From: Sphingomonas lycopersici
GTDB lineage: Bacteria > Pseudomonadota > Alphaproteobacteria > Sphingomonadales > Sphingomonadaceae
NCBI RefSeq assembly: GCF_026130605.1
Contig: NZ_JANFAU010000014.1
Span: 1-64,000 of the forward strand
Direction of reading: 5' to 3'
Length of the DNA: 64,000 bases
Position numbers and translations under genes: made by a program. Of this stretch, positions 1 to 7,762 are shown in pieces. Under the pieces are notes generated by a model. The model was not told the DNA's origin and searched no databases. It was given only the letters and a program-made list of their open reading frames with translations. Numbering within the stretch: the first letter of the stretch is position 1; each line of letters opens with the position of its first letter.

Positions 1-1353
1 ATGGCACCCTTCAAAGCCTTCGCCGGCGAGACCGGCCCGCTCCGCTACGCGCTCGCGGCGTCATTGCTCCTGCTGGCGCAACCCCTTTCAGTGATGTTGA
101 TATTTCACATTGCGGGCTGGCCGCTGGTAAGTGACGCAAGCTTCTGGTTCTTGCCGCTTCGTCGCCTCGCGCTCGTGCGCACACTATCGGCGGCGCAGGC
201 AGCAATAGCCTTCGCGCTCAGCCTGGCTGCTACCGGAACGTTGGCCGTTCTCTCGTTTCGTCGGGCACGATGGTCCCGCGTCGGATATTTCTTCGCGGCG
301 CTGACGATCGTGCCCGGCGTGCAGATCGTGGCAGTGGCCATCCTCGCGTTGCTGCCGCGCGATGAAGTCGCGCCTGATCCCGAACCCGGCTTCGCGATCG
401 CCCATATCATCCAGGGCCTCATCGCGGGCGGCGCGATCATTGTGCTGGCGGTGCTGGTCTCGGCGCTGAGTTTCGGCGCTTACGGCTGGAGCCTGTTCGT
501 GATGACCCCGCTTCTGGTCGGGGTCACGACCGGCTATCTGGCCAACCGTCGCCATCTTCTGGGTGCGGGGCGAACCGCAATGATCGTGCTGGCCGCCGCT
601 GCGCTGGGGACGGTGTCGCTCATCCTGTTCGCGCTTGAGGGACTGGTCTGCATCCTGCTGGCCTCGCCGCTTGGCGCGCTCGCCGCACTCCTTGGGGGTG
701 CGATAGGACGGGCGGCTGCCAAGGCAGGGCATTCCGGCAACAGGCCGCTGCTGGGCCTTGCCCTCCTTCCCGGACTCTTCGCGCTGGAAGGTGCGATGCC
801 GCCATCGGTGCCGATCGAAACCCACGCTGCGATCGACATCGACGCGCCGCCTTCGGCAGTATGGGCCGCCTTGATCGACGCCGCTCCCGTTACAGGAAGC
901 CCCGGCCTAGTCGGCGTTACCGGCCTTGCCTATCCCGTCCGTGGTCGCCTGCTCGGCGCCGGCGTGGGCGCAATCCGCCTGGGGGACTTCTCGACCGGTA
1001 CCGCGCGTGAGCAGGTCGTCGAATGGCGGCCCGATCATCGGCTCGCTTTCAGGGTCCTTCATCAACCGCCCGCGATGGAGGAGATGAGCCCCTATCGCCA
1101 CGTTCATGCGCCGCATGTGAATGGCTATTTCACGACGGGAGAGACGCGCTTCTCGCTAATCGCGCTTGCCGGCCAGCGCACGCGGCTTGTTGTCGATGCC
1201 GCCCATCGCCTGCGGATCGATCCAGCGCTCTATTGGGAGCCGCTGGCGCGGCTGGCGATACGATTGAACGTGTCGCGCGTGTTCGACGACATTCGCGTCA
1301 AGGCAGAGCGTTCGCCATTGCGGGATCATCGTAAAGCTGCCGGATATTTGTGA
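1..1353 (+). CDS. Polytopic membrane protein with C-terminal SRPBCC-like domain
   Basis: The 450-residue product has several hydrophobic segments in its first 240 residues (roughly 12-40, 65-85, 95-118, 130-180 and 190-240). A soluble part of about 170 residues follows from residue 275. That part begins with an 'IDAPPSAVWAAL' type strand-helix and contains later 'EQVVEW' and 'ETRFSLIAL' strands, which resembles the START/polyketide-cyclase (SRPBCC) fold of small-molecule binding proteins. Membrane anchoring of such a domain is unusual but known in environmental bacteria. The ATG is the first base of the window, so a longer upstream start cannot be excluded. Substrate and role are unknown; the domain assignment is by sequence pattern only. 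Confidence 0.6.
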   Translation: MAPFKAFAGETGPLRYALAASLLLLAQPLSVMLIFHIAGWPLVSDASFWFLPLRRLALVRTLSAAQAAIAFALSLAATGTLAVLSFRRARWSRVGYFFAALTIVPGVQIVAVAILALLPRDEVAPDPEPGFAIAHIIQGLIAGGAIIVLAVLVSALSFGAYGWSLFVMTPLLVGVTTGYLANRRHLLGAGRTAMIVLAAAALGTVSLILFALEGLVCILLASPLGALAALLGGAIGRAAAKAGHSGNRPLLGLALLPGLFALEGAMPPSVPIETHAAIDIDAPPSAVWAALIDAAPVTGSPGLVGVTGLAYPVRGRLLGAGVGAIRLGDFSTGTAREQVVEWRPDHRLAFRVLHQPPAMEEMSPYRHVHAPHVNGYFTTGETRFSLIALAGQRTRLVVDAAHRLRIDPALYWEPLARLAIRLNVSRVFDDIRVKAERSPLRDHRKAAGYL

Positions 1354-1823
1354 CCGGATCTGGGTGGCTGCATGATTGCAGAATGGTGGCTCAACGGTCA
1401 ACGACTCAGGAAAGCGGGCATACCCCTGTTGGATAAGCTGCCCGACCGTTGCCGCCGCAGCTGCCGCCGCTGGAGGAGAATATATGCCCGCTAAAACCAG
1501 ACGTTGACCGAGGTTGAAGAATTGCTCAATCTGCCTCGATGAAAGTGTGACGCGTCCTCCAAACCATCGCCATCGTCGCTACATCCGTGGCCGCTAGGTG
1601 GTGGACGTGGGGAATGGCGAATTCAGATCGATGCTTGGATGTGGGCGGCAATTGGAATGCCGTTCTTGATTCTTGTAACCTGCGCGCTGACAGCTGACGC
1701 CCGAATTGGGTCGCCCGGCAACGCGCGGCGCGTTCCTAATTGCAACCCCCCGCGCGAATGTTATTTAGGCACAATGAGTGGCGGCGCGGATACCACAGCT
1801 CGGATTGCGGCAGTCTGCTACAC
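1354..1823. other. Intergenic stretch with gene remnants
   Basis: No convincing intact gene is seen. A strong Shine-Dalgarno (GGAGGAG) precedes an ATG at 1484, but the frame stops after seven codons. Shifting one base back would extend it to a peptide ending EELLNLPR, so this may be a decayed small gene. A second open frame starts at 1639 or 1657 with a hydrophobic, signal-like start (MPFLILVTCALTADA). It runs into the left inverted repeat of the IS element at 1824 and stops at 1842, so it could be a small secreted protein cut by the insertion. Neither has a recognisable family. Confidence 0.4.
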
Positions 1824-1884
1824 TGGCCTGCTGCCGGTTTGATGGACACCGAGATAAGGTGTTTTCATCAATCGGAGGCCCTTA

Positions 1885-2175
1885 ATGCAGAGAAGGAAGT
1901 TCACCCGGGAGTTCAAGCTCGAGGCGGTGCGATTGATCCGCGAGCGCGGAGTGACGATAGCGCAGGCCGCTCGCGACCTGGACATCCACGAGAATCTGTT
2001 GCGCAGCTGGGTAAAGGCATTTGCTGCTGATCCAGGGCATGCCTTTCCGGGACACGGTCAAATGAAGCCGGAACAGTTGGAGATCGAGCGGCTACGCCGT
2101 GAAGTGGCCAAGCTGAAAGCGGAGCGCGACATCCTAAAAAAAGCCGCCGCCTACTTCGCGAAGGACTCGATATGA
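1885..2175 (+). CDS. IS3-family transposase OrfA
   Basis: A 96-residue DNA-binding subunit. Residues 1-45 form a helix-turn-helix of the transposase_8 type (KFTREFKLEAVRLI, then GVTIAQAARDLDIHENLLRSW). Residues 65-85 form a leucine-zipper-like helix (QLEIERLRREVAKLKAERDIL). The protein recognises the element ends. The 3' end contains the A7 run at 2136-2142, and the stop codon overlaps the orfB start as ATGA. The unfused protein normally acts as a regulator, while the frameshifted OrfAB fusion is the transposase. Confidence 0.92.
   Translation: MQRRKFTREFKLEAVRLIRERGVTIAQAARDLDIHENLLRSWVKAFAADPGHAFPGHGQMKPEQLEIERLRREVAKLKAERDILKKAAAYFAKDSI
2136..2142 (+). promoter_or_regulatory. Programmed -1 frameshift slippery heptamer (A7)
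   Basis: The run A AAA AAA G, read in the orfA frame as codons AAA AAA, is the classical -1 slippery heptamer of IS3-family elements. OrfB lies in the -1 frame relative to orfA (starts at 1885 and 2172), so slippage here would give the OrfAB fusion. Whether a stimulatory stem-loop follows was not established. Confidence 0.6.
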
Positions 2176-3033
2176 GGTTCGCCTTTATCGCGAAGCGCCG
2201 AGGGATCTGGCCGGTGTCATGGATGTGTGGGGCGCTCGGTGTCTCGCGAAGCGGCTTTCACGCCTGGCTCACTCGGGCGCCCTCGCAGCGCGAGCGTGAC
2301 GATGAAGTGATCGGCGCCAGGATCAAGGCGAGCCACGTCGGCAGCTACCGCACTTATGGCGCACGCCGGGTCTGGCATGACCTGCTGGCCGAGGGTATTT
2401 CCTGCGGCCTGCACCGGGTCGAGCGGCTCATGCGTCAGCAGGGCCTGCGGGCGAGGCCGCGCCGTCGCGGACTGCCGAAGGACCAGGGCGAACGCTCGGT
2501 CATCGCCGGCAACCTGCTCGATCGTCAGTTCACGGCCGACAGGCCAAACCAGAAGTGGATCGCCGACTTCACCTAACATCTGGACGGCGGAAGGCTGGCT
2601 CTACGTTGCTGCCGTGATCGACCTGTTCTCGCGCAGGGTGGTTGGCTGGTCGATGAGCGACACCATGACTGCCCAGCTCGTTACCGACGCGCTGATCATG
2701 GCGATCTGGAGACAGGGCAAACCCGACGCCCTGCTGCATCACTCGGATCAGGGAAGTCAATATACAAGTGAGCAGTTTCAGCGACTTATGGCGGATAACG
2801 GTGTCACCTGCTCGATGAGCCGGTCCGGTAACGTCTGGGATAATGCTGCCATGGAAAGCTTCTTCTCATCGCTCAAAACCGAGCGGATCGGGAAGAAGGT
2901 CTACCGTACGAGAGCGCAGGCCAAGGCTGACGTGTTCGATTACGTCGAATGTTTCTACAATCCGACACGCCGCCACTCGACCCTGGGTTACATCAGTCCC
3001 ATCGACTTCGAACGGGAAGCCGGTGTAGCCTAA
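2172..3033 (+). pseudogene. IS3-family transposase OrfB, frameshifted
   Basis: The reading frame is intact from 2172 to a TAA at 2574-2576, then resumes one base later and runs to 3033. The junction reads ACC TAA CATC where related proteins need ACC TAC ATC (DFTYIWT), so a single extra A lies at 2575/2576. The two halves together give a full rve/DDE integrase core: first Asp in WIADFT, second in HHSDQGSQY, and Glu in ESFFSSLKTE. The N-terminal half carries the HTH_21 region (GSYRTYGARRVWHDL). The catalytic domain is separated from its start, so the protein is probably inactive. Confidence 0.9.
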
Positions 3034-3257
3034 ATTAGCCTATCTCGGTGTCCGTCAAACCGGCAGCAGGCCACCTTTCTGCCCCCTGCGATAAACGCAC
3101 CCACGGGAGTCGCCTGAGAACTGATCTGCGAAGAGTTGTCGCACCCAATCGAGGTGAGGGTTGGAGAGCATAGTAAAAAGCTAGCGAGAGGTGTGAAAGA
3201 GTGCAATGTCCGCTCCTCCCCCCTGCGGTGAATTGTGCACCAGAGCAAACTCGCCAA

Positions 3258-3536
3258 ATGAGCAGCCTCTATCCCGCTCGTCGCGTGCCGCAGGGCATGA
3301 TCCTAATCGGGGTCGTGTTCGTTACCGCCTCTCTTATAATGGCCCTCGGACATTTCGCATTCGGCGTCCCCGTTTATAATCGGAACACAGGTCAACCAGC
3401 ATCCGACTTACCCATAGCCCTTCTGCTGCTCGCCTTCGCCGGCGTCGGTGTCCTTCTTGTTCTGGGAGGTCGTGCGATCCTCCGGGCGGCCATGCGATAT
3501 TATCGCGAGCAGGTGACCGATGCTAATGGCCGCTAA
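3258..3536 (+). CDS. Small two-helix membrane protein, function unknown
   Basis: The 92-residue product from this ATG has two hydrophobic helices (GMILIGVVFVTASLIMALGH and LPIALLLLAFAGVGVLLVLG), separated by a short polar loop, with a basic tail. The frame extends upstream to an ATG at 3201, but those extra 19 residues (PLLPPAVNCAPEQ) do not resemble a natural N-terminus. Neither start has a strong ribosome binding site. It lies just after the IS3 element in an accessory region. No family is recognised. Confidence 0.45.
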   Translation: MSSLYPARRVPQGMILIGVVFVTASLIMALGHFAFGVPVYNRNTGQPASDLPIALLLLAFAGVGVLLVLGGRAILRAAMRYYREQVTDANGR

Positions 3537-3572
3537 TCCCCTGCCATGACCCAAGAGCCGCCTGACCGAAAT

Positions 3573-3649
3573 CCACCCATTTCAAGCGATTCCGCCGGGT
3601 GAATGCGTCCGCCATAACTGGTCGGGCCGTTGCAGTCCCAAAGCGATCG
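3573..3649. repeat. Dispersed 77-bp repeat, copy 1
   Basis: About 77 bases are nearly repeated at 63101-63178 in the same orientation. They share the opening CCACCCATTTCAAGCG, the central GGGTGAATGCGTCCGCCA and a GGGCCGTTGC block, with scattered substitutions. Read on the minus strand, both copies can encode GRIHPAE(S/A)LEMGG, yet neither sits inside a plausible gene. It is a non-coding or decayed mobile repeat shared by both accessory flanks of the window. Confidence 0.75.
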
Positions 3650-3683
3650 TTGACGACATGGGCTTATTCGCCACAATTCACCA

Positions 3684-3881
3684 ATGACATTGCGTAGATC
3701 ATTGACGTGGTTTGCGGGCACGGCGCTGCTGTTCGTGGTGTGCTGCCTGGTCATGTTCCGTTTCGGTCATGCGATGAGCGAGCCAGTAGTGGTCTACCCT
3801 TTCATTGCCGCTTGGGGCGTCAGTGCTCTCGCTTGGCCGTTGTTCGCGATGCTTGCGTTCAGGGCGCTGCGCGACCGCTGA
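3684..3881 (+). CDS. Small two-helix membrane protein, function unknown
   Basis: A 65-residue basic protein with two predicted membrane helices (LTWFAGTALLFVVCCLVMF and VYPFIAAWGVSALAWPLFAM) and charged ends (MTLRRS, RALRDR). The composition is typical of genuine short inner-membrane proteins rather than a chance frame. No strong ribosome binding site is visible upstream. It resembles the 3258-3536 product in size and topology, but not clearly in sequence. No family is recognised. Confidence 0.4.
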   Translation: MTLRRSLTWFAGTALLFVVCCLVMFRFGHAMSEPVVVYPFIAAWGVSALAWPLFAMLAFRALRDR

Positions 3882-4055
3882 CGCCCCAGAAACTGTCATT
3901 GAGGGACCGCGTTTCACGCCCCGAATGCGGAAGTAAATGGATCGGTTCAATTTGCCCGCCTTAATATCCGCCAAACCGACAGCTGGCCACAAGCCTCGCG
4001 GGCGCCCCGGCCCTGGCGCCCTTCGGACCCTTCGGAATCGGTAAATGCGAACCTC

Positions 4056-4976
4056 TCAGCTATTCTTGGCAGGCAGAGGAAAATATGGCGAGCGGCTTGC
4101 GTGAAATGGAGGATCGTGACGATCGATCGCGAATATGTTCGTGCCAAAAATTCGAAGCAACGGCTTCCGAGGAATCAATCCTTTACGGAATTCGATATCG
4201 AGCCTTGGGTATCGTGTTTCGTCTAACGGGAGCACGCCGATCGGAATAGGGCCATCGGGATCAACTAGACCCGCCTCGGTAAATGCTTTCACAAATTCTG
4301 GAGAAACAACCATATCGGCCCTCGGCCATCCAAGAATGGTGAACGCGGCGCTCTGCAGATATGGTGCATCTTTCAGCGCCACCTTGATCTTTCCGTTTAA
4401 TTCTCCGCCGACGTGATAAAATCGCGCCATCGGCTTATCCGGAAGCGCATGATTTTCCTCGACTAGCGGCGTTAAAACCGCGTCGGTATTCGAAACATCG
4501 ACTAAATCAAAAGTCGCAAAAGACCACCACATCCAGTGGGTTCCCGCGACCACTGGCCCGCCGCCGTAGTCCTCCGAATTTACACCCTTCGTCGAATAAA
4601 CCATCGAAACGGGATAGAATTCGGAATTCATTAACGGAATTGTCTCCAGAACTTTCTTTACGCGGTTGCTGACGACAAATAGTGATTTCGTGTAGTGTAT
4701 TTTTGCCATTTCAAGCGGGTTATCAGGCGTCTTGCCTCGGCTGAAAACGTAGACCGGATTGGGTATCTTGCCTGTCAACGAACCGGGCATGTAGCCGCGC
4801 GTGAGCATCTCGAGCTCCGCCTGAAATTGTTGCTCCCTCGGCGCTGGATATTCCGGTACCCGCGCCAAATAAGCCGCAGCGAGACTGCCCGGGCCATTGG
4901 GATCATCACAGGGACTTTGCCCGCGGGTCGTCATGAGCACATCGATAGGGCTATCCAAATCCATTTGTGCGCTCAT
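4056..4976 (-). CDS. Imm11-like (DUF1629-type) orphan protein
   Basis: The ATG at 4976 is preceded by ACGGA at a suitable distance and gives 306 residues. The open frame continues upstream, but that part is arginine-rich and unlikely to be translated. The C-terminal half reads like the Imm11 immunity family: a 'FDLVDVSNTDAVLTP' strand, a 'KPMARFYHVGG' strand, then 'ADMVVSPEFVKAFTEAGL', which matches the usual 'vvSeevkeal.eagl' ending. There is no signal peptide. Imm11 proteins usually protect against polymorphic or contact-dependent toxins, but no toxin gene is adjacent. GC is lower than in the core genes, suggesting transfer. The family call is by pattern and moderate. Confidence 0.5.
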   Translation of the reverse strand: MSAQMDLDSPIDVLMTTRGQSPCDDPNGPGSLAAAYLARVPEYPAPREQQFQAELEMLTRGYMPGSLTGKIPNPVYVFSRGKTPDNPLEMAKIHYTKSLFVVSNRVKKVLETIPLMNSEFYPVSMVYSTKGVNSEDYGGGPVVAGTHWMWWSFATFDLVDVSNTDAVLTPLVEENHALPDKPMARFYHVGGELNGKIKVALKDAPYLQSAAFTILGWPRADMVVSPEFVKAFTEAGLVDPDGPIPIGVLPLDETRYPRLDIEFRKGLIPRKPLLRIFGTNIFAIDRHDPPFHASRSPYFPLPAKNS

Positions 4977-5101
4977 TTTCCGTGCCTTACCTCTGGAGCC
5001 CTCGATAGGCGACCGACAGTTTCTCTCGGGTGGATAACGATCAAACCGCTTTCGTCGAAGTACCGGCGAAAGCGGGCGCGATCTATGATCTGGACCTTGG
5101 C

Positions 5102-5421
5102 CTATCTCGAAAGGGCCCACGTCACCTTCGTATCGGCGTAACTGTCGATCGGTTTGCCGGCGCCGTTGGTCGCGGGTGAGTAACGGACTCTGGTGAGGAA
5201 TATGCGGCAGGCGGCTACGTCCAGTACGTCGTGGCCACTGGTCTGGCTGACCTGGCATTCCTTAACCGGTCCGTCGGCGCCCACTTTCACGTGAATGAAG
5301 ACGGTGCCCTCCCTCCGTTTCTGAGCGCTTCTGGCGGATAGTTGCCCTTATTGTACATTTGCGCCTTCGCTTGCACGCCGAGTAAGACGATGATGCCCAG
5401 GACTAACGTGGCGAGCTTCAT
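5102..5421 (-). pseudogene. TonB C-terminal domain protein, frameshifted
   Basis: Reading from the ATG at 5421 gives a signal peptide (MKLATLVLGIIVLLGVQAKA), then QMYNKGNYPPEALRNG. The frame is lost in a G/C run near 5308-5317 and resumes as EGTVFIHVKVGADG, then KECQVSQTSGHDVLD and a final VTWAL strand, with a stop at 5102. YPPEAL...GTV..HV is the start of a TonB_C domain. The two halves fit if one base is missing in the run. A full-length ancestor would be a small secreted TonB-box-type protein of about 100 residues without the usual proline-rich spanner. A sequencing error in the G run is possible. Confidence 0.7.
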
Positions 5422-5801
5422 TGTCGAAACATACGCGCGAAGCTTTACTCAAGTCCATATGATCTCGTTAAGAGCGATAGCATGCGCGGGCCTTCTTGGA
5501 AGTGAAACGGGGGGGGGGCGTCAACCGGCAAGCGTTGCCTCGACGAGAAGCCTCCGTTCCAACCTTCCCGCGGCGGCTCGCAGGACGCCAAGCTGGCGGC
5601 CGCCAGCCGAGTTTGAGCGCCCACACCCTCCGGACCGTTAGCCACCCAAACTCGGTCGTGACGGAATGCCGCCTCTCGCGTCGGAAACCTGGCTGCCCGG
5701 TTTCGGGAAGGGATGTTGCGAGCCGAAACTGCGGCAAAGAAGGCGCGAAGCAGCCGATCGCCGAGGGGCCTGCGGTCGGCACGCCCCTCGGCCTGGCTCA
5801 G
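5422..5801. other. Intergenic stretch with a ten-G run
   Basis: No credible gene is seen on either strand. The stretch carries an uninterrupted run of ten G at 5509-5518, followed by a high-GC tract (5520-5720) whose open frames differ in every phase and look like chance. The G run is upstream of the TonB-like pseudogene on the minus strand. A remnant of a dispersed repeat is possible, but a second copy was not found in this window. Confidence 0.4.
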
Positions 5802-6197
5802 TTATGATCCCGGGTTGGATTTTACTTCTGCAGGTGCCGTGAATTTGACCGCCGTCCCGGTGGCATTGGTCTTGCCCCAGCTGAACGCGGAGACGTGGGA
5901 ATCTCCGTACTTTGCGTTGACCACCGCGTCGGCGCCTAGCTTCTCGGCGCGCTCCCACAGCTCTCGGTAAATCTTTGCCTGCGATGCTTCCTTGCTGAAG
6001 ACGGTTGCCTTGCGGACACCCGCCTTCACTTCGCCGACGACGGTGTAGGGCCGATCGGTAATATCGTAAGCGAATACCGGAACGCCGACCTCTTCGTTGA
6101 CCACCGCATATTGCTTGGCGGCCTTGTCCTTCGCGATCGCGCCTCCGGCAACCAGGCCAAGAGCGACCGACAAGGCAATGCCTTGTAAAATTTTCAT
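5802..6197 (-). CDS. Secreted YbjQ-like (heavy-metal-binding-domain-like) protein
   Basis: 131 residues with a clear signal peptide (MKILQGIALSVALGLVAGGAIA, cleaved before KDK). The mature part has the sequence of a YbjQ/DUF74-like fold: VFAYDITDRPYTVVGEV, a charged linker, a helix IYRELWERAEKLGADAVVNAKYG, and a last strand SAFSWGKTNATGTAVKF. The 'GADAVVN' turn is typical of that fold. A run of G (GGGGG) lies before the ATG as ribosome binding site. It is divergent from the gene at 6330, with a perfect 10-bp inverted repeat between them. Periplasmic location is inferred; the ligand is unknown. Confidence 0.65.
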   Translation of the reverse strand: MKILQGIALSVALGLVAGGAIAKDKAAKQYAVVNEEVGVPVFAYDITDRPYTVVGEVKAGVRKATVFSKEASQAKIYRELWERAEKLGADAVVNAKYGDSHVSAFSWGKTNATGTAVKFTAPAEVKSNPGS

Positions 6198-6245
6198 CGA
6201 TTAAAACCCCCGGTTTGACTGACAGCGACAATCGCTACCCGTCCA

Positions 6246-6269
6246 TTCACTCCGGCTCGCCGGAGTGAA
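6246..6269. promoter_or_regulatory. Perfect 10-bp inverted repeat in a divergent promoter region
   Basis: TTCACTCCGG, a four-base spacer CTCG, then CCGGAGTGAA. It lies in the 132-base gap between the divergent starts at 6197 and 6330. It is followed by no T run on either side, so an operator shared by both genes or a leader hairpin is more likely than a terminator. Confidence 0.5.
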
Positions 6270-6329
6270 CGGCGATGACTTGCGACATCTGCGGTTCGAG
6301 CGCAAGATAGTGATATCTGGGGGGATATA

Positions 6330-6866
6330 ATGATCGCGATATTGTTAGCCGCGCAAGCGGCGCTGGCTGGTTCTGTCCCGGTCGAGGGTGCTGTCGAGCA
6401 AGTCGCGCCGGTGGTGATCCCGCAAGATACGCCGGTTGAGCTCCTGGCGCCGAGCGAAGTGAGCACTGCCAGCGCAAAGCCGGGCCTCATTTTCAAGCTG
6501 CGCGTGAACAAACCGATCATGATCGGAGGGAAAACCGTCGTGCCGGTGGGCACGCCGGCGTTCGGGCAGGTGGTAACGGCGACGGACTCGGGCGGTCTCG
6601 GCAAATCCGGACGCATGACAGCGAAGCTGCTCGCAATCAGGTTGGACAAGACCGAAATTCCCCTCGAGGGTGAGACCAGCGAGCGAGGCACAGGCGCGGG
6701 TTCGGCCGGCGTTGCGGTGCTATTCACCGGCGTGGTTGGCCTGTTCCATCGCGGGAACAATGCGAAGATCAAGGCGGGTGAAATTCTCACCGGCTTTGTT
6801 GCTCGGGATACGGCGGTGCCGGCGACCGGAGTTTCTGCGCCAACGGCTGCCCAGCAGCATCAATGA
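6330..6866 (+). CDS. Secreted protein of unknown function, paralogue of next gene
   Basis: 178 residues with a short signal peptide (MIAILLAAQAALA). The mature part shares its layout with the downstream gene: a PQDTPVELLAPSEVST strand pair, then a 'KLRVNKPIMIGGKTVVPVGTPAFGQVV' module, a 'GGLGKSGRM' loop, and a glycine-rich hydrophobic segment near residues 120-145 that may insert in or lie on a membrane. A G-rich ribosome binding site (GGGGGG) lies 7 bases upstream. The stop overlaps the next start as ATGA, so the two are translationally coupled. No family name is recognised; a cell-envelope role is inferred. Confidence 0.6.
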   Translation: MIAILLAAQAALAGSVPVEGAVEQVAPVVIPQDTPVELLAPSEVSTASAKPGLIFKLRVNKPIMIGGKTVVPVGTPAFGQVVTATDSGGLGKSGRMTAKLLAIRLDKTEIPLEGETSERGTGAGSAGVAVLFTGVVGLFHRGNNAKIKAGEILTGFVARDTAVPATGVSAPTAAQQHQ

Positions 6867-7342
6867 GAGGCCTGCTTGCTGCGTTGATATTGATCGGCTC
6901 TTCACCTGCGCCGGCTCAAACCACGACTCTGGCCGTCCCGTTGGGAACCCCGGTCATGCTCGCAACTACGACCGAACTGTCGAGCCGATCAAATGTAAAA
7001 GGAGATATGGTGCCGTTGCGCGTCGAAGAGGACGTAAAGATAGAAGGCAGACGCGTGATCGCTCGTGGCACCGAGGCGGTGGGGCAGGTTGTCGATGCAC
7101 GCGCAAAAGGAGCGATGGGTATGTCCGGTCGGCTTGTTCTCCGACCCCTGTATGTGCGAGTCGGCGAGCGTATCGTTCGCCTTTCAGGTCAGTCCGTGGA
7201 TAAGGCATCAGTGACCGCCGGCGCCGTTATCGGAAGCGTAGCGATAGGACCGGTATTCACGGGGCGAAGCGCCGTGATTCCATCGGGAGCCCGGGTGAGC
7301 GCCATGGTCGAGAAGACTGTTCAGCTGCCACCGATCGATTGA
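6863..7342 (+). CDS. Secreted protein of unknown function, second of tandem pair
   Basis: 159 residues with a signal peptide (MRGLLAALILIGSSPAPAQ). It repeats the plan of the upstream gene: PLGTPVMLATTTELSS, then VPLRVEEDVKIEGRRVIARGTEAVGQVV, a 'GAMGMSGRL' loop and a glycine/alanine-rich segment at 115-135. The pair therefore arose by duplication of one unit of about 150 residues. The start overlaps the previous stop by four bases. It ends directly against the convergent thermonuclease gene (stop codons touch at 7342/7343). Function unknown. Confidence 0.6.
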   Translation: MRGLLAALILIGSSPAPAQTTTLAVPLGTPVMLATTTELSSRSNVKGDMVPLRVEEDVKIEGRRVIARGTEAVGQVVDARAKGAMGMSGRLVLRPLYVRVGERIVRLSGQSVDKASVTAGAVIGSVAIGPVFTGRSAVIPSGARVSAMVEKTVQLPPID

Positions 7343-7762
7343 TCAGCAGCTCAGCGGAGCGTAGCGCTTCACCGCAAACCCACCGCGTACCTGTTCACAC
7401 GACAGAACCCGCCCAGCGGCAGAGCAAAGCGCAACGACCCGTCCGTAGCCATCAATATCCGTCTGACGACAATCAATCGATCCTCCGCCTATCAGCTGAC
7501 GGAGATTGTCGGTGCTGACGTAGGGGTCTCCGGGTGTACAATCCCGGCCAGGGCGGCAATGTCCGGGAAGTTCGGGAGCGTCGATCCCGGAAAGCCGGAC
7601 CCGAGTTGAACCGCAGCGCAAAGTGTCGCCATCAACGACGCGCGGATCGGCGCAAGCAAACGAAGCTGCCCGCAACTCCGGTTGTCCAAGCGCAGGTTCT
7701 TTGGAGGCTTCGTAGGCGCCCAGACCAAGTAGGACACCGCCCAGGATTGCCGGACCGAGCAT
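7343..7762 (-). CDS. Thermonuclease (SNase-like) family protein
   Basis: 139 residues. An N-terminal hydrophobic helix (MLGPAILGGVLLGLGAYEAS) can act as signal or anchor. The nuclease motifs are present: VVDGDTLRC (calcium-binding Asp), VRLSGIDAPE (catalytic Arg and Glu of staphylococcal nuclease) and DGYGRVVA (second catalytic Arg). Four or more cysteines could form disulfides outside the cytoplasm. It degrades DNA or RNA, giving 3'-phosphate products in the family prototype. Such small secreted nucleases are common beside conjugation modules in alphaproteobacteria, which fits the neighbours at 7970-13860. Confidence 0.85.
   Translation of the reverse strand: MLGPAILGGVLLGLGAYEASKEPALGQPELRAASFACADPRVVDGDTLRCGSTRVRLSGIDAPELPGHCRPGRDCTPGDPYVSTDNLRQLIGGGSIDCRQTDIDGYGRVVALCSAAGRVLSCEQVRGGFAVKRYAPLSC

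Larger units (their letters stand above)
1824..3073 (+). mobile_element. IS3-family insertion sequence, transposase frame broken
   Basis: The element is bounded by imperfect terminal inverted repeats at 1824-1859 and 3039-3073. They begin TGGCCTGCTGCCGG, and 32 of the first 33 positions agree. It encodes an orfA-orfB pair with an A7 slippery run, as in the IS3 family. No matching direct repeat was found at the outer edges (TACAC on the left, CCTTT on the right), so the target duplication is absent, eroded, or the ends are placed a few bases wrong. The orfB frame carries a one-base insertion, so this copy probably cannot move by itself. Confidence 0.88.

Noticed and set aside
5445..5782. Overlapping open frames on both strands around 5445-5807
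   Set aside because: All phases stay open because of GC content, with arginine/proline-rich products and no ribosome binding sites.
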